Shown here: piece after piece, positions 1 through 7,579 of the stretch
Position numbering within the stretch: the first letter of the stretch is position 1
Layout: every line of letters begins with the position of its first letter
Source of the DNA: CAYVFC01 sp964450715
GTDB lineage: Bacteria; Myxococcota_A; Polyangia; Polyangiales; JAFGIB01
DNA length: 22,234 nt
Direction of reading: 5' to 3'
Assembly: GCA_964450715.1 (NCBI GenBank)
Contig: CAYVFC010000133.1
Location: forward strand, 1 to 22,234
Notes under the pieces: model-generated
Database searches by the model: none
What the model saw: the letters and a program-made list of their open reading frames with translations, nothing else
Told to the model about the DNA's origin: nothing
Program-made: the position numbers and the translations under genes

Positions 1-146
1 CCTTGCATCCGGGGCCGTCGTGCTCCGAAATCTGATCGAGTTATTTTGTCACGGAACCTAATAGCCGGGCTATTTCGAGGAGAAGCGACGGCGCCATTCG
101 ACGCCGAAAACCGCCGCAAACCGATCAGAATCTACTGGTCGCGGCA
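1..146. other. Left-edge intergenic DNA, downstream of the first kinase gene
   Basis: No coding frame is supported here. It lies downstream of the minus-strand kinase gene. Two small inverted repeats are visible: AATAGCC/GGCTATT at 60-74 with a one-base centre, and CGGCG/CGCCG near 89-107. Neither is followed by a T-run on the minus strand, so a terminator is possible but not shown. Confidence 0.4.
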
Positions 147-1823
147 CTAGTGAATGATCATGGAGCCGGCGCTGGCGCGCAGCGCGACCGGGCAGCTGGG
201 GCTTCCCAGTCCCGAGCAGGTGACGCGGCAGTCTTTAGCCGAAATCGTGACAGTGGCCTGGCCTTTTGCCGCGACCCTGGTACTGCTGGTTTTATCGCCG
301 CATTTCAACTCGACGGTTACGGCGGCCCGGTGCTGGCTCTTCAACACCACCTCGCGGGTTGCTGGTGAGGGCTTCGCGGCCGGTACGCTGGTGGGTGCGA
401 CCTGCTTGGACGCGGTCGAGGTTCTCCTGGCCGGCTTCTTGGCCGAGCTGGCTTCGGATTCGTTCGCGGTGCTTCTCCTTTTCTTCCTCGCCGCGCCGGA
501 TGATGTTTTTACCGGCGGTTTGTCTATCGGATCCTTTTTCGCTATCGCTTTTTCTTTCTCGCTTCCGGCTCGTACCGGAGAGGGCTCTGCGCTCGTCTCG
601 TCGACGGACCGCGAAGCGGCTACGGGCGGCGACAGCGGACCGGGCTCGGCACTCGGGCCCGGGCTCGTGGTAGCGGGCGTTTCCGGCAGCGCGGGTGCGA
701 GCAGATTCGCAGCAGCGGTGCCTGGTTCTTCGGTTCCCTGGCCGGTCATACGCGGCCCGACTATCAGGTAGGAAATTAAAACCGAAGCGACCGCGGCTCC
801 ACCCAGCATGGCCCAAGTCCTGGCTGTCGGGCCCCGCGAGATGCCGGCAACGGTTTCTTCCCTGGCGGGGCTCTCCCACGCTTGCGGGGTAGAGGTCCGG
901 GTGAAAGCCACGCCAGCCTCGGTGAGCTGCGGTCGGCCGCTCAGCGTGGAGAAGCTCGAGAGCGCGTCTGCGAACTCCTCCATGGAGCCGAAGCGGTCCG
1001 CCGGCTCCTTGGCCATGGCCTTCTGGACGACCTGGTCCAGCGACGCGGGGATGTCCGTCCGCAGCGACAGCAACGAGGGGGGCGGCTCGGATACGATCTT
1101 GATGACCAGGGCGGGGTAGCTCGCAGCGTCAAAGGGCACCCGGCCCGAGAGCATCTGAAACAACACGACCCCCATGGCGTACACGTCGGTGCGCGCGTCC
1201 AGCGAGCGTTCTCCCCTGACCTGCTCGGGAGACATGTAGTACGGGGTTCCCATCGCCGTCCCGGTCTTGGTCATCGAGGAATCGCCAATACCCAGCGCGG
1301 CCTCCGTTAACTTCGAGATCCCGAAATCGAGTATCTTCACGAAGTCGGGGTTGTCGCGCACGGTGGTCAGGAAGATGTTGTCCGGCTTCACATCGCGATG
1401 GATGATGCCCTTCGCGTGGGCCGCCCCCAGGGCACTGCAGCACTCCTTGGCGATACGCACCGCGCGCGAGATGGGCAAGGGGCCGTTCTTTTCCAGCTCG
1501 TGCCCGAGGTCCGAGCCTTCCATCAGCTCCATCACGATATAGGGCGAGCCGTCCTGCAGGCGGCCCATGTCGCTGACCTCGACGATATGCTCGTCGCCGA
1601 TAGCCGCGGCGGCGCGGGCCTCGCGCTGAAACCGCATCAACACGTCCGGATTGCGAGCCAGCAGCGGATCCAGCCTTTTCAGCGCCAGCCGCCGGCCGAT
1701 CAGCACGTGCTCGACCTCGTAGACCACGCCCATACCGCCCTGGCCGATCCGCGACAGAACGCGGTAACGCTCCTGAACTACGCTGCCAATCAGGTCGTCG
1801 GAGCCGCCATCCTGAATACTCAT
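147..1823 (-). CDS. Membrane-anchored eukaryotic-like Ser/Thr protein kinase
   Basis: This 558-residue protein should phosphorylate proteins on Ser or Thr at the inner membrane. The kinase domain spans about residues 20-290. All key residues are present: Gly loop GQGGMG (27-32), catalytic Lys49, helix-C Glu68, HRDVKPDN (Asp144, Asn149), DFG (166-168) and SPE (198-200), so it should be active. A Pro/Ser/Ala-rich juxtamembrane stretch, one transmembrane helix (about 336-356), a Lys/Pro/Ser/Thr-rich linker (360-490) and a small C-terminal domain with four Cys follow; the C-terminus is predicted to be outside the cytoplasm. I recognise no PASTA repeat. The ATG at 1823 is preceded by GGGGAAGG on the minus strand, and a promoter-like element lies at 1847-1879. 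The gene is divergent from the sigma factor-kinase pair. Its substrate is unknown. Confidence 0.93.
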   Translation of the reverse strand: MSIQDGGSDDLIGSVVQERYRVLSRIGQGGMGVVYEVEHVLIGRRLALKRLDPLLARNPDVLMRFQREARAAAAIGDEHIVEVSDMGRLQDGSPYIVMELMEGSDLGHELEKNGPLPISRAVRIAKECCSALGAAHAKGIIHRDVKPDNIFLTTVRDNPDFVKILDFGISKLTEAALGIGDSSMTKTGTAMGTPYYMSPEQVRGERSLDARTDVYAMGVVLFQMLSGRVPFDAASYPALVIKIVSEPPPSLLSLRTDIPASLDQVVQKAMAKEPADRFGSMEEFADALSSFSTLSGRPQLTEAGVAFTRTSTPQAWESPAREETVAGISRGPTARTWAMLGGAAVASVLISYLIVGPRMTGQGTEEPGTAAANLLAPALPETPATTSPGPSAEPGPLSPPVAASRSVDETSAEPSPVRAGSEKEKAIAKKDPIDKPPVKTSSGAARKKRRSTANESEASSAKKPARRTSTASKQVAPTSVPAAKPSPATREVVLKSQHRAAVTVELKCGDKTSSTRVAAKGQATVTISAKDCRVTCSGLGSPSCPVALRASAGSMIIH

Positions 1824-1846
1824 CGTCCTTCCCCGTGCGGACCAGT

Positions 1847-1879
1847 CCTTCTTAGCGTCATTTTGGATATTTGTAAAAA
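1847..1879 (-). promoter_or_regulatory. Promoter-like element of the first kinase gene, matching the one before the PEGA gene
   Basis: Read on the minus strand this is TTTACA (1877-1872), a 17-base spacer and TAAGAA (1854-1849). The start site would fall near 1842, about 20 bases before the ATG at 1823. The 33-base element matches 4857-4889 (plus) at 28 of 33 positions, including ATCCAAAATG inside the spacer. Conservation of the spacer goes beyond a chance -35/-10 match and suggests a shared sigma factor or regulator. TAAGAA is a poor sigma-70 -10 box. Confidence 0.5.
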
Positions 1880-1881
1880 CT

Positions 1882-1930
1882 TAGAAGGCATTTTATAAAT
1901 ACTCGGTCCGTATTTATAAAATGCCTTCTA
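1882..1930. repeat. Perfect 21-bp AT-rich inverted repeat between divergent genes
   Basis: The arms 1882-1902 and 1910-1930 are exact reverse complements, with the 7-base loop TCGGTCC. The arms are about 24% GC in otherwise GC-rich DNA and contain TATAAA on each strand. The right-hand flank leads into the sigma factor operon. The left-hand edge is four bases from the -35 element of the minus-strand kinase promoter. No gene transcribes towards it from within the window, so an ordinary terminator is unlikely. An operator, cruciform or mobile-element relic is possible. Confidence 0.85.
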
Positions 1931-2217
1931 GATTTTCCGCCTGAATTCTCGCGAAAAGACGGGAAGAGGGGTAGTCTGCCACCGGCACCGGCAGCCGCGA
2001 GCCAGGGAAAGCGCGTGCTCCCAGGGCTGGGCGTACGGTCGGAGACGCATGTTCCGGAGCCGCCTTCCGGTCGGGATATGTACCTCCCTATATCGAATGA
2101 GTCCCCTCGAGTGTTCTGTTATAGATTTTTTACGAAAGAACACCGATGTAGGAGAGTCTCGCCCCCCTACGTTCGCCCCCGGAACCCATGATATCCTCGG
2201 CCGCGCGGGAGGCGGAA
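1931..2217. other. Leader region of the sigma factor-kinase operon
   Basis: No gene is supported here. An extended -10-like TGTTATAGA lies at 2117-2125 and a run TTTTTTAC at 2126-2133. The second resembles the start of the elements at 1847-1879 and 4857-4889, but the similarity does not continue. The promoter of the sigma factor operon probably lies in this stretch; its exact place is not clear. Confidence 0.35.
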
Positions 2218-2865
2218 ATGGGGAGCATGACGGAATCGGAGCCGCGGCAACAGTTCGAGGAGCGGGTGCGGCGCCTCTGCGAGCAACAGGACTACGACGG
2301 CGCGGTGACCCTGCTTCTGGAGAGGTACGGCGGGGAGCTTCTGGGCTTCATGATGGGGCGGCTGCGAGACGAGACCGCGGCCTGCGAGGTGTTCTCGTCG
2401 GTGGCGGAGAGCCTCTGGCGCGGGCTTGCCGCGTTCCAGTGGCGCAGCAGCGCCCGCTCTTATGCCTATGTCATCGCCCGTAACGCGATTTCTGCTTACT
2501 TGAGCGCACCCGAGCGGAGGCGCGAACGCAACATCCCGCTCAGCCAGGCGGGCCCTATCTCCGGGATGGTGGACCGGGTGCGCACGACGACGCTTCCCCA
2601 CCTGCGCACGGAGATCAAGGACCAGGTGCGGCTGCTGCGCGCGCAGCTCGCCCCCGAGGACCAGGACCTGCTGATCTTGCGCGTCGACCGGGACCTCTCC
2701 TGGAACGAGGTCGCGGCCGTCATGAGAGGCGACGAGACGCCGCTTCAGGGCGAAGCGCTGAAACGGGAGACGACGCGCCTACGGCAACGTTTGCACTATA
2801 TCAAGGGGCGACTTCGAGAGCTCGCGCAAGAGGCCGGACTGCTCCCCTCGGAGCCGGAGCCGTGA
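2218..2865 (+). CDS. ECF-type RNA polymerase sigma factor, likely kinase-controlled
   Basis: This 215-residue protein has the layout of an extracytoplasmic-function sigma factor. Region 2 is at about residues 25-98 (ELLGFMMGRLRD...AACEVF...SYAYVIARNAISAYL). Region 4 is at about 137-203, with the helix-turn-helix part LSWNEVAAVM (160-169). It should direct RNA polymerase to a small promoter set. I chose the ATG at 2218 because GGGAGG sits 5 bases upstream; an ATG at 2188 and one at 2227 are alternatives. The usual acidic DAED-type patch of region 2.2 reads DETAAC here, so Thr53 stands at a normally acidic position. No anti-sigma factor gene is adjacent. Instead the stop codon overlaps the GTG start of a Ser/Thr kinase (GTGA at 2862-2865), so the two are translationally coupled. 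Control by phosphorylation is inferred by analogy with the EcfP/PknT pair of Vibrio. Confidence 0.85.
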   Translation: MGSMTESEPRQQFEERVRRLCEQQDYDGAVTLLLERYGGELLGFMMGRLRDETAACEVFSSVAESLWRGLAAFQWRSSARSYAYVIARNAISAYLSAPERRRERNIPLSQAGPISGMVDRVRTTTLPHLRTEIKDQVRLLRAQLAPEDQDLLILRVDRDLSWNEVAAVMRGDETPLQGEALKRETTRLRQRLHYIKGRLRELAQEAGLLPSEPEP

Positions 2866-4673
2866 CCCGCTTCGACGAAGAGCAACCGTCGATGGGGGAC
2901 GACGACCGGATCGACTCCTTCATCCGGCGCGCCGCGGCCGCGCCCCCGGCTCCGCCCGACCTGGTGAAGGCGGCGGTAGAGGGGGCGGTAGTGAAGCGCT
3001 GCCCGCATTGCGGCGTACTCGTGAAGACCAGGAGGGAGCGCTGTCCGGTGGACGGTACCGCGCTCGAGCTGCTTCCGGACCCGTTCCTCGGCCAGATGGT
3101 TGCCGGTCGTTACCTGGTCGAGAAGCTGATCGGCTCCGGCGGCATGAGCTCGGTCTATCGCGCGCGCCACCAATGGATCGGCCGGGATGTGGCGATCAAG
3201 GTTCTGACCGTCGGCCGCAGTGACCCCAACCAACGCGAGCGCTTGTTGCGCGAGGCGCAAGCCGCCAACCGGATCGATCACGAGCATATCGTCGACGTCA
3301 CGGATTTCGGCGAGACCGATGACGGACGGATCTACCTGGTAATGGAGTACCTGCGCGGGCGGACGCTGGCCGAGCTTCTCGAGGCGGGACCGCTCGGGCT
3401 TTCGCGCGCGGTCCACATCATCGAGCAGGTCGCGCAGGGTCTGGCCCGCGCGCACGAGATCGACGTGATCCACCGCGACGTGAAACCGGGCAACATCTTT
3501 CTGGTTCGCCAGGCGGCGACGCGCGACTACGTCAAGCTGCTCGACTTCGGAATCGCCAAGGTTGTCGATGCGCCTCGCATTACCGAATCCGGGATCGTGA
3601 TCGGAACGCCCGAGTACATGTCGCCCGAACAGGCGCGCGGCTTTCCGGCCGAGCCCCGGAGCGACCTCTATGCGGTCGGCTGCCTGCTCTACGAGGCGGT
3701 CACGGGCTACCTGCCCTTCACCGGCTCGGTACCGAAGGTGCTGATCGAGCAAGCGACCCAGAAGCCGCGGCCGCCCTCGAGCCTGGTCGGCGGTATCCCC
3801 CCGGAGCTGGAACGGGTGATCCTCACCTTGCTCGAAAAGAACCCGGAAAACCGCTACCGGGATGCCTACCACCTTCTGGAGACGCTGGCCGCTCTGTATC
3901 CGCACCTACCGGCGGGCGAGGAGGTCGCAGCGAGCTTCGCGCCCGAACAGCGGTCCAAGCCCCCGTCCGAAAGACCGCTGCACACGGACTTACACGACGA
4001 GATCTGGGTCGACCGCGCATCGCTCTATCGCCGGCTGGTTTCCCGGATATACCGTCAGACCGACCCACCTCCCTGGGTCGGCGGTTCGCTTCAGGCCGTC
4101 GATCAGGGTCTACTGCAGATGAAAGCCCTGCGAGAGGAGATGGCGAACGCGGCCAGGGAAGCGGACCGGTTCGACGCTGAAGCCAGCGCGACGCGGGTGC
4201 GGATCGGCCGAGCGCTCGATGAGCTGGCCAGGAACGAGTCGCGTATGGCCGGCGAAATCGCCGGGCTCGAGGCGTCCCTGCGTTCTGCCGAGGCTGCCGA
4301 CGAATCGGCTGCCCGGGAGCTCGTCGCCAGCGTTCCGCCGGCAGCCGGTGTGGTCAATACCTCGCAGGAAGCCAACCGAACACTCCTCGAGACCGCCGCT
4401 GCTTTTGCCGAAGCCAGGCGCGGCGTGTTGGATATCCGGGCGAAGATCGAAAGCAAGCGAGCGGTCCGGGACGACCTGGTTTTCCAGATCCAGCAGCTAC
4501 GAGGCCGTCTCAACCTTTTCAATGCTGGCGCCCAGGACGACAAGTGCCAGGCCAACAAGAGAACCGATCAGATCAGCCTGCAGATGCGAGAGATATCGGA
4601 TCGCCTGATGTCGGAGATGGAGCGGCTGTCGCAGCACTTGTCGCGCTTCCCCGAGAGCCGCGGGCAGCTATAG
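2862..4673 (+). CDS. Soluble Ser/Thr protein kinase with Cys-rich N-terminus and coiled-coil tail
   Basis: This 603-residue kinase is the second gene of the sigma factor operon. Residues 47-64 carry CPHC...CPVD, a zinc-ribbon-like knuckle with Asp at the usual fourth Cys position. The kinase domain (about 84-346) has GSGGMS (91-96), Lys113, HRDVKPGN (Asp206, Asn211), DFG (228-230) and SPE (254-256), so it should be active. Residues 415-480 and 505-595 are rich in Ala, Glu, Arg and Leu with heptad character and are likely coiled coils. No transmembrane helix is seen, so it should be cytoplasmic. The GTG at 2862 overlaps the sigma factor stop by four bases; the ATG at 2892 is an alternative. 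The context makes the neighbouring sigma factor the leading candidate substrate, which is inference. What the coiled coil senses or binds is unknown. Confidence 0.92.
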   Translation: MTRFDEEQPSMGDDDRIDSFIRRAAAAPPAPPDLVKAAVEGAVVKRCPHCGVLVKTRRERCPVDGTALELLPDPFLGQMVAGRYLVEKLIGSGGMSSVYRARHQWIGRDVAIKVLTVGRSDPNQRERLLREAQAANRIDHEHIVDVTDFGETDDGRIYLVMEYLRGRTLAELLEAGPLGLSRAVHIIEQVAQGLARAHEIDVIHRDVKPGNIFLVRQAATRDYVKLLDFGIAKVVDAPRITESGIVIGTPEYMSPEQARGFPAEPRSDLYAVGCLLYEAVTGYLPFTGSVPKVLIEQATQKPRPPSSLVGGIPPELERVILTLLEKNPENRYRDAYHLLETLAALYPHLPAGEEVAASFAPEQRSKPPSERPLHTDLHDEIWVDRASLYRRLVSRIYRQTDPPPWVGGSLQAVDQGLLQMKALREEMANAAREADRFDAEASATRVRIGRALDELARNESRMAGEIAGLEASLRSAEAADESAARELVASVPPAAGVVNTSQEANRTLLETAAAFAEARRGVLDIRAKIESKRAVRDDLVFQIQQLRGRLNLFNAGAQDDKCQANKRTDQISLQMREISDRLMSEMERLSQHLSRFPESRGQL

Positions 4674-4704
4674 AACGGGCCATGCAGGAAAAAGACTAAC
4701 AAAC

Positions 4705-4742
4705 CGATTCTAGCCCCTCAAACGATATGAAGAGGTGAATCG
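4705..4742. terminator. Possible weak hairpin after the sigma factor-kinase operon
   Basis: CGATTC (4705-4710) pairs with GAATCG (4737-4742), and CCTC (4716-4719) pairs with GAGG (4732-4735), around a 12-base loop. It lies 32 bases after the kinase stop codon. No T-run follows, so termination is only suggested. Confidence 0.25.
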
Positions 4743-4856
4743 TGACGAGCCCAGGCAACGATATGCCAAGCCCTCCCCCTGCCGGGCCGGTGACCTCTGC
4801 TGGCGAGCACGCCGCCTCTTCCCGCCCTATCGTAGGATGCCGGTCGAAAATTCCGT

Positions 4857-4889
4857 TTTTTACAACCATCCAAAATGGTGTTAAGAAGG
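4857..4889 (+). promoter_or_regulatory. Promoter-like element of the PEGA protein operon
   Basis: TTTACA (4859-4864), a 17-base spacer and TAAGAA (4882-4887) lie about 80 bases before the ATG at 4968. The spacer holds ATCCAAAATGG; in this copy ACCAT/ATGGT form a short dyad. The element matches the one before the minus-strand kinase gene at 28 of 33 positions with identical spacing. The predicted leader is about 73 bases. Confidence 0.5.
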
Positions 4890-4967
4890 GCCCGGTCGCG
4901 AGGGGAGGGCCGAGGAGCGCAACAAGGGGCGACGGCCAACCGTAAAGGGGAAGGAAACGGTGCACCC

Positions 4968-6038
4968 ATGAGATCCGCATTCCGCCGACACTTCTTGGTT
5001 TTTCTTTCATCGATTTGCGTCTCGCTGTTGAGCGCCTCGTTCGCTTCTGCGCAGGCCCCGTCCCACAGAGTATCCTGCCCCGAGCTGGCGCCCGGGGCCG
5101 CCGCTGCGGACGAGGCGCTTTGCTGGTTCGAGGCCGAGAGGCGAAGGCTGAAAGAGTGCAACAAGGACAAGGGCGGCGTCAGCGCCTGCATCTCTCAAGC
5201 GGTTAGCTGGTGCGCCGACGCGGCGCTCGACGCAGCGCCCGTGGCCAATGCCTGCTTTCTCTCCTACCTACGCGCGGGTCAACTGGGGGAAGCGCTGGCG
5301 GTGTCCGCCTACCTGCAAACGCCGGCGCAGGAAGCGCAAAAATGCCTGACGGCTCTGTCTTCGGTATCGGTTCGCGTCATCAGCACCCCTGCTGGCGCTA
5401 CGATCGCGGTTTCCGGTCAGCGCTATGGCAAGGCGCCGGTCGAGGTGAGACTCACCGGTAACTGGTGGAGCGAGAAGATCACCGCCACCTTTGGTTCGGG
5501 CGCCTCGGCTACCGAGATCGAGGCGTCGAGCGACGCGCTGATCGACGCCTTCGACCCTCGAGCCTGCGTGATGGGGGATTTGGTCATCGAGGGCCCGGAG
5601 GGCTCTGCAGCGGCGCCTGAAGCCGGTCCGCTCGGCCCTGGCGAAGTTGAATCCGATCAGACACCCGAGCCGCAGTCGGACTACGGCGATTCTTCGGACG
5701 GTCCTTTCGCCGGCCGTCTCTGGACCTGGGTGGCACTGGGCGGTGCCGTCGCCTTCGGCGGCGCGGCGGTCGCCTTCGGCCTGACGGCAGACTCCCAGTA
5801 CGACAAGCTGATGAAGAAATGCCCTGAGGGTTGCACGGACGAGCAGATAGAAAAGGAGATCGACGATTCCGGCGTGGAGACCAGCGACCTTTTAGCCAAC
5901 ATATCACTGGGTCTGTCGGGCGCGTGCCTGGCGGGCGCGGTGGTGCTCTATTTTGTCGAGGAGCCGGCCGCTTCCGAATCAGCGGAGCTGGCCGTGGGAA
6001 TTGGGCCGGGTGCGGTCCTTGTTTCGGGGAGGTTCTGA
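4968..6038 (+). CDS. Exported PEGA-domain protein with two C-terminal membrane helices
   Basis: This 356-residue protein begins with a clear signal peptide (residues 1-28: RR, a hydrophobic core, then an ASA-type cleavage site). I chose the ATG at 4968 for this reason; an in-frame ATG at 4875 would bury it, and GGGGAAGGAA lies upstream. Residues 36-127 hold seven Cys and may form a small disulfide-bonded or helical region. Residues 134-178 match the PEGA fold (VRVISTPAGATIAVSG...GKAPVEVRL), a beta domain common in surface proteins of myxobacteria. An acidic Pro-rich linker (208-248), a helix (252-273), a short Cys-containing loop and a second helix (305-329) follow. The protein should sit in the envelope. 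The next gene starts 3 bases after its stop. The cellular role is unknown. Confidence 0.85.
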   Translation: MRSAFRRHFLVFLSSICVSLLSASFASAQAPSHRVSCPELAPGAAAADEALCWFEAERRRLKECNKDKGGVSACISQAVSWCADAALDAAPVANACFLSYLRAGQLGEALAVSAYLQTPAQEAQKCLTALSSVSVRVISTPAGATIAVSGQRYGKAPVEVRLTGNWWSEKITATFGSGASATEIEASSDALIDAFDPRACVMGDLVIEGPEGSAAAPEAGPLGPGEVESDQTPEPQSDYGDSSDGPFAGRLWTWVALGGAVAFGGAAVAFGLTADSQYDKLMKKCPEGCTDEQIEKEIDDSGVETSDLLANISLGLSGACLAGAVVLYFVEEPAASESAELAVGIGPGAVLVSGRF

Positions 6039-6041
6039 GTC

Positions 6042-7334
6042 ATGCGTATCCTGTTCGGTTTTGTGGCGATATTGGCTTTGTTCCCCCATTCGCTCGGTTG
6101 CAGCCATGACTTCGACGCGTTCCGAGAACAGGCACGTAGCGATGGTACGAGCGGCAGCGGCGGAAGCGGTGGCAGCGACGGATACGGCCCGGATGCTGGA
6201 AGCGATGGCGAGCCGGGCAACGGCGCCGACGGCGGGCCAGGCGAGCTGGACGGCGGCGTTACCCCGGGTACCGGCGGCACGAGCGGCGATGGCGGCACGG
6301 CCGGAAACCAGGGCGACAGCGGTGCGGAACCGGCTACGGAATGCGAATCAGCGTGCACGGATATCTGCCATTCGTGCAATGTGCCCGACCACCTAGGCAC
6401 CTGCACGGCGGTTCCTTCGGGCTCGGATCCAGATGACGATTGCGGTTCCTGTAACGTATGCGACGGAGAGGGCGTTTGTCGCCCAGTGGACGCGGACGAG
6501 CCCGATCCAAAGGGAGGTTGTCTGGACGCTTCCGATACCGATGCCTGCGGCGAGAACGGCCTGTGCGACGGCGCCGGCGAATGCGCCTACAAGCTTCCCC
6601 CGGACTCCATCTGCGACACGAACTGTGCTGACGGCGAGCTTTCCACCTGGTCGTGCTCCGCGGCGCACGAGTGCGAGCTCGGCAGCACCGATCCGTGCTC
6701 TGCCGCGGCCGGCTGCGGGTGCAACACCTCGGGCACGGATTGTATTTGTACCTGTGACGATGATTCCGCCTGTCCGTCCGCAACCCACTTCTGCTGCACC
6801 ACCGGTGATGACGACCTGTGCGATGTCTCGAACGACCTCGATACCTGCGTGCGGAAGCTGAATCAGGGCGTCGACTGCGTTGACGACAGGCAATGCCTCA
6901 CCGGCCACTGCACCGACGGGGTCTGTTGTGACAGCGCGGATTGCTCCGGCGATTGCACGGCCTGCAACATACCCGGTGTATCTCTGGGGCTGTGCACCCG
7001 TTATGACGACAGCGACGGCGTTGGCACCAACGACGCTCCCGACGGCACCTGTTCCGCTCTGTGTACAGGATGCAGCGGAAGCTCCGATGCCTGCGTGGAT
7101 GTCGAATACGGCGATGACTGGAACGACGACTGCAGCGCCCAACCCTCCTCCTCATGCGGACGGACCGGGGAATGCGACGGTGACGGGGCTTGCGAGCTGT
7201 ACGATTCAACGACGCCCTGCGGCGACCCGACGGACGACGACTGTACCGACCCGGACACCTGTAACGGTTCCGGAGTCTGCCAAGACAACCATGAGGACAA
7301 TGGCACCTCTTGTGGAAGCACAACAGACGTAGAC
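6042..7334 (+). CDS. Cys/Asp-rich repeat lipoprotein, 5' part before the assembly gap
   Basis: The first 431 residues of a secreted Cys-rich protein are present. The hydrophobic leader ends in HSLGC (Cys20), a slightly imperfect lipobox, so lipid anchoring in the envelope is likely. A Gly/Ser/Asp linker follows (about 33-95). From about residue 103 there are dozens of Cys in motifs such as CNVCDGEGVC, CDGAGEC and CTDPDTCNGSGVC. This pattern is typical of large myxobacterial Cys-rich surface proteins and would give disulfide-knotted, perhaps calcium-binding, modules. The reading frame runs to the last base before the run of N. It lies 3 bases after the PEGA gene, so the two should be cotranscribed. 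Binding partner and function are unknown. Confidence 0.85.
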
Positions 7335-7579
7335 NNNNNNNNNNNNNNNNNNNNNNNNNNNNNNNNNNNNNNNNNNNNNNNNNNNNNNNNNNNNNNNNNN
7401 NNNNNNNNNNNNNNNNNNNNNNNNNNNNNNNNNNTGTAATGACCCGGACACCTGTAATGCCGGCGTCTGCCAGGACAACCATTGGGACAATGGCACCTCT
7501 TGTGGAAGCCCGACAGACGTAGACTGTAATGACCCGGACACCTGTAATGCCGGCGTCTGCCAGGACAACCATTGGGACA
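7243..7579 (+). repeat. 90-bp in-frame tandem repeat interrupted by the gap
   Basis: A full unit at 7435-7524 begins CNDPDTCNAGVCQDN and ends SPTDVD (30 residues). It is followed by a near-identical partial unit from 7525, and preceded before the gap by a 31-residue version (from 7243). The nucleotide sequence is almost identical between units, which would explain why assembly failed here. Confidence 0.85.
7335..7434. other. Assembly gap (100 N)
   Basis: Exactly 100 N, probably a scaffold placeholder and not a measured length. Codon phase is intact at both edges (last codon ends at 7334, next begins at 7435). The real missing length should therefore be a multiple of three, whereas 100 is not. 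It falls inside the 90-bp tandem repeat. Confidence 0.95.

Noticed and set aside
1882..1930. Rho-independent terminator
   Set aside because: The hairpin is strong and on the minus strand is followed by TTTTT, but the adjoining genes diverge from it and the T-run is part of the kinase promoter element.
2126..2158. Third copy of the shared promoter element before the sigma factor gene
   Set aside because: TTTTTTAC matches, but the conserved spacer and the TAAGAA box are absent; beyond the first eight bases the agreement is at chance level.
4742..4945. Small GTG-started frame of 67 codons with AGAGG upstream
   Set aside because: It overlaps the promoter-like element at 4857-4889, has a Pro/Gly/Ser-rich composition unlike a folded protein and matches nothing I know. 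The ribosome binding site alone is not enough.
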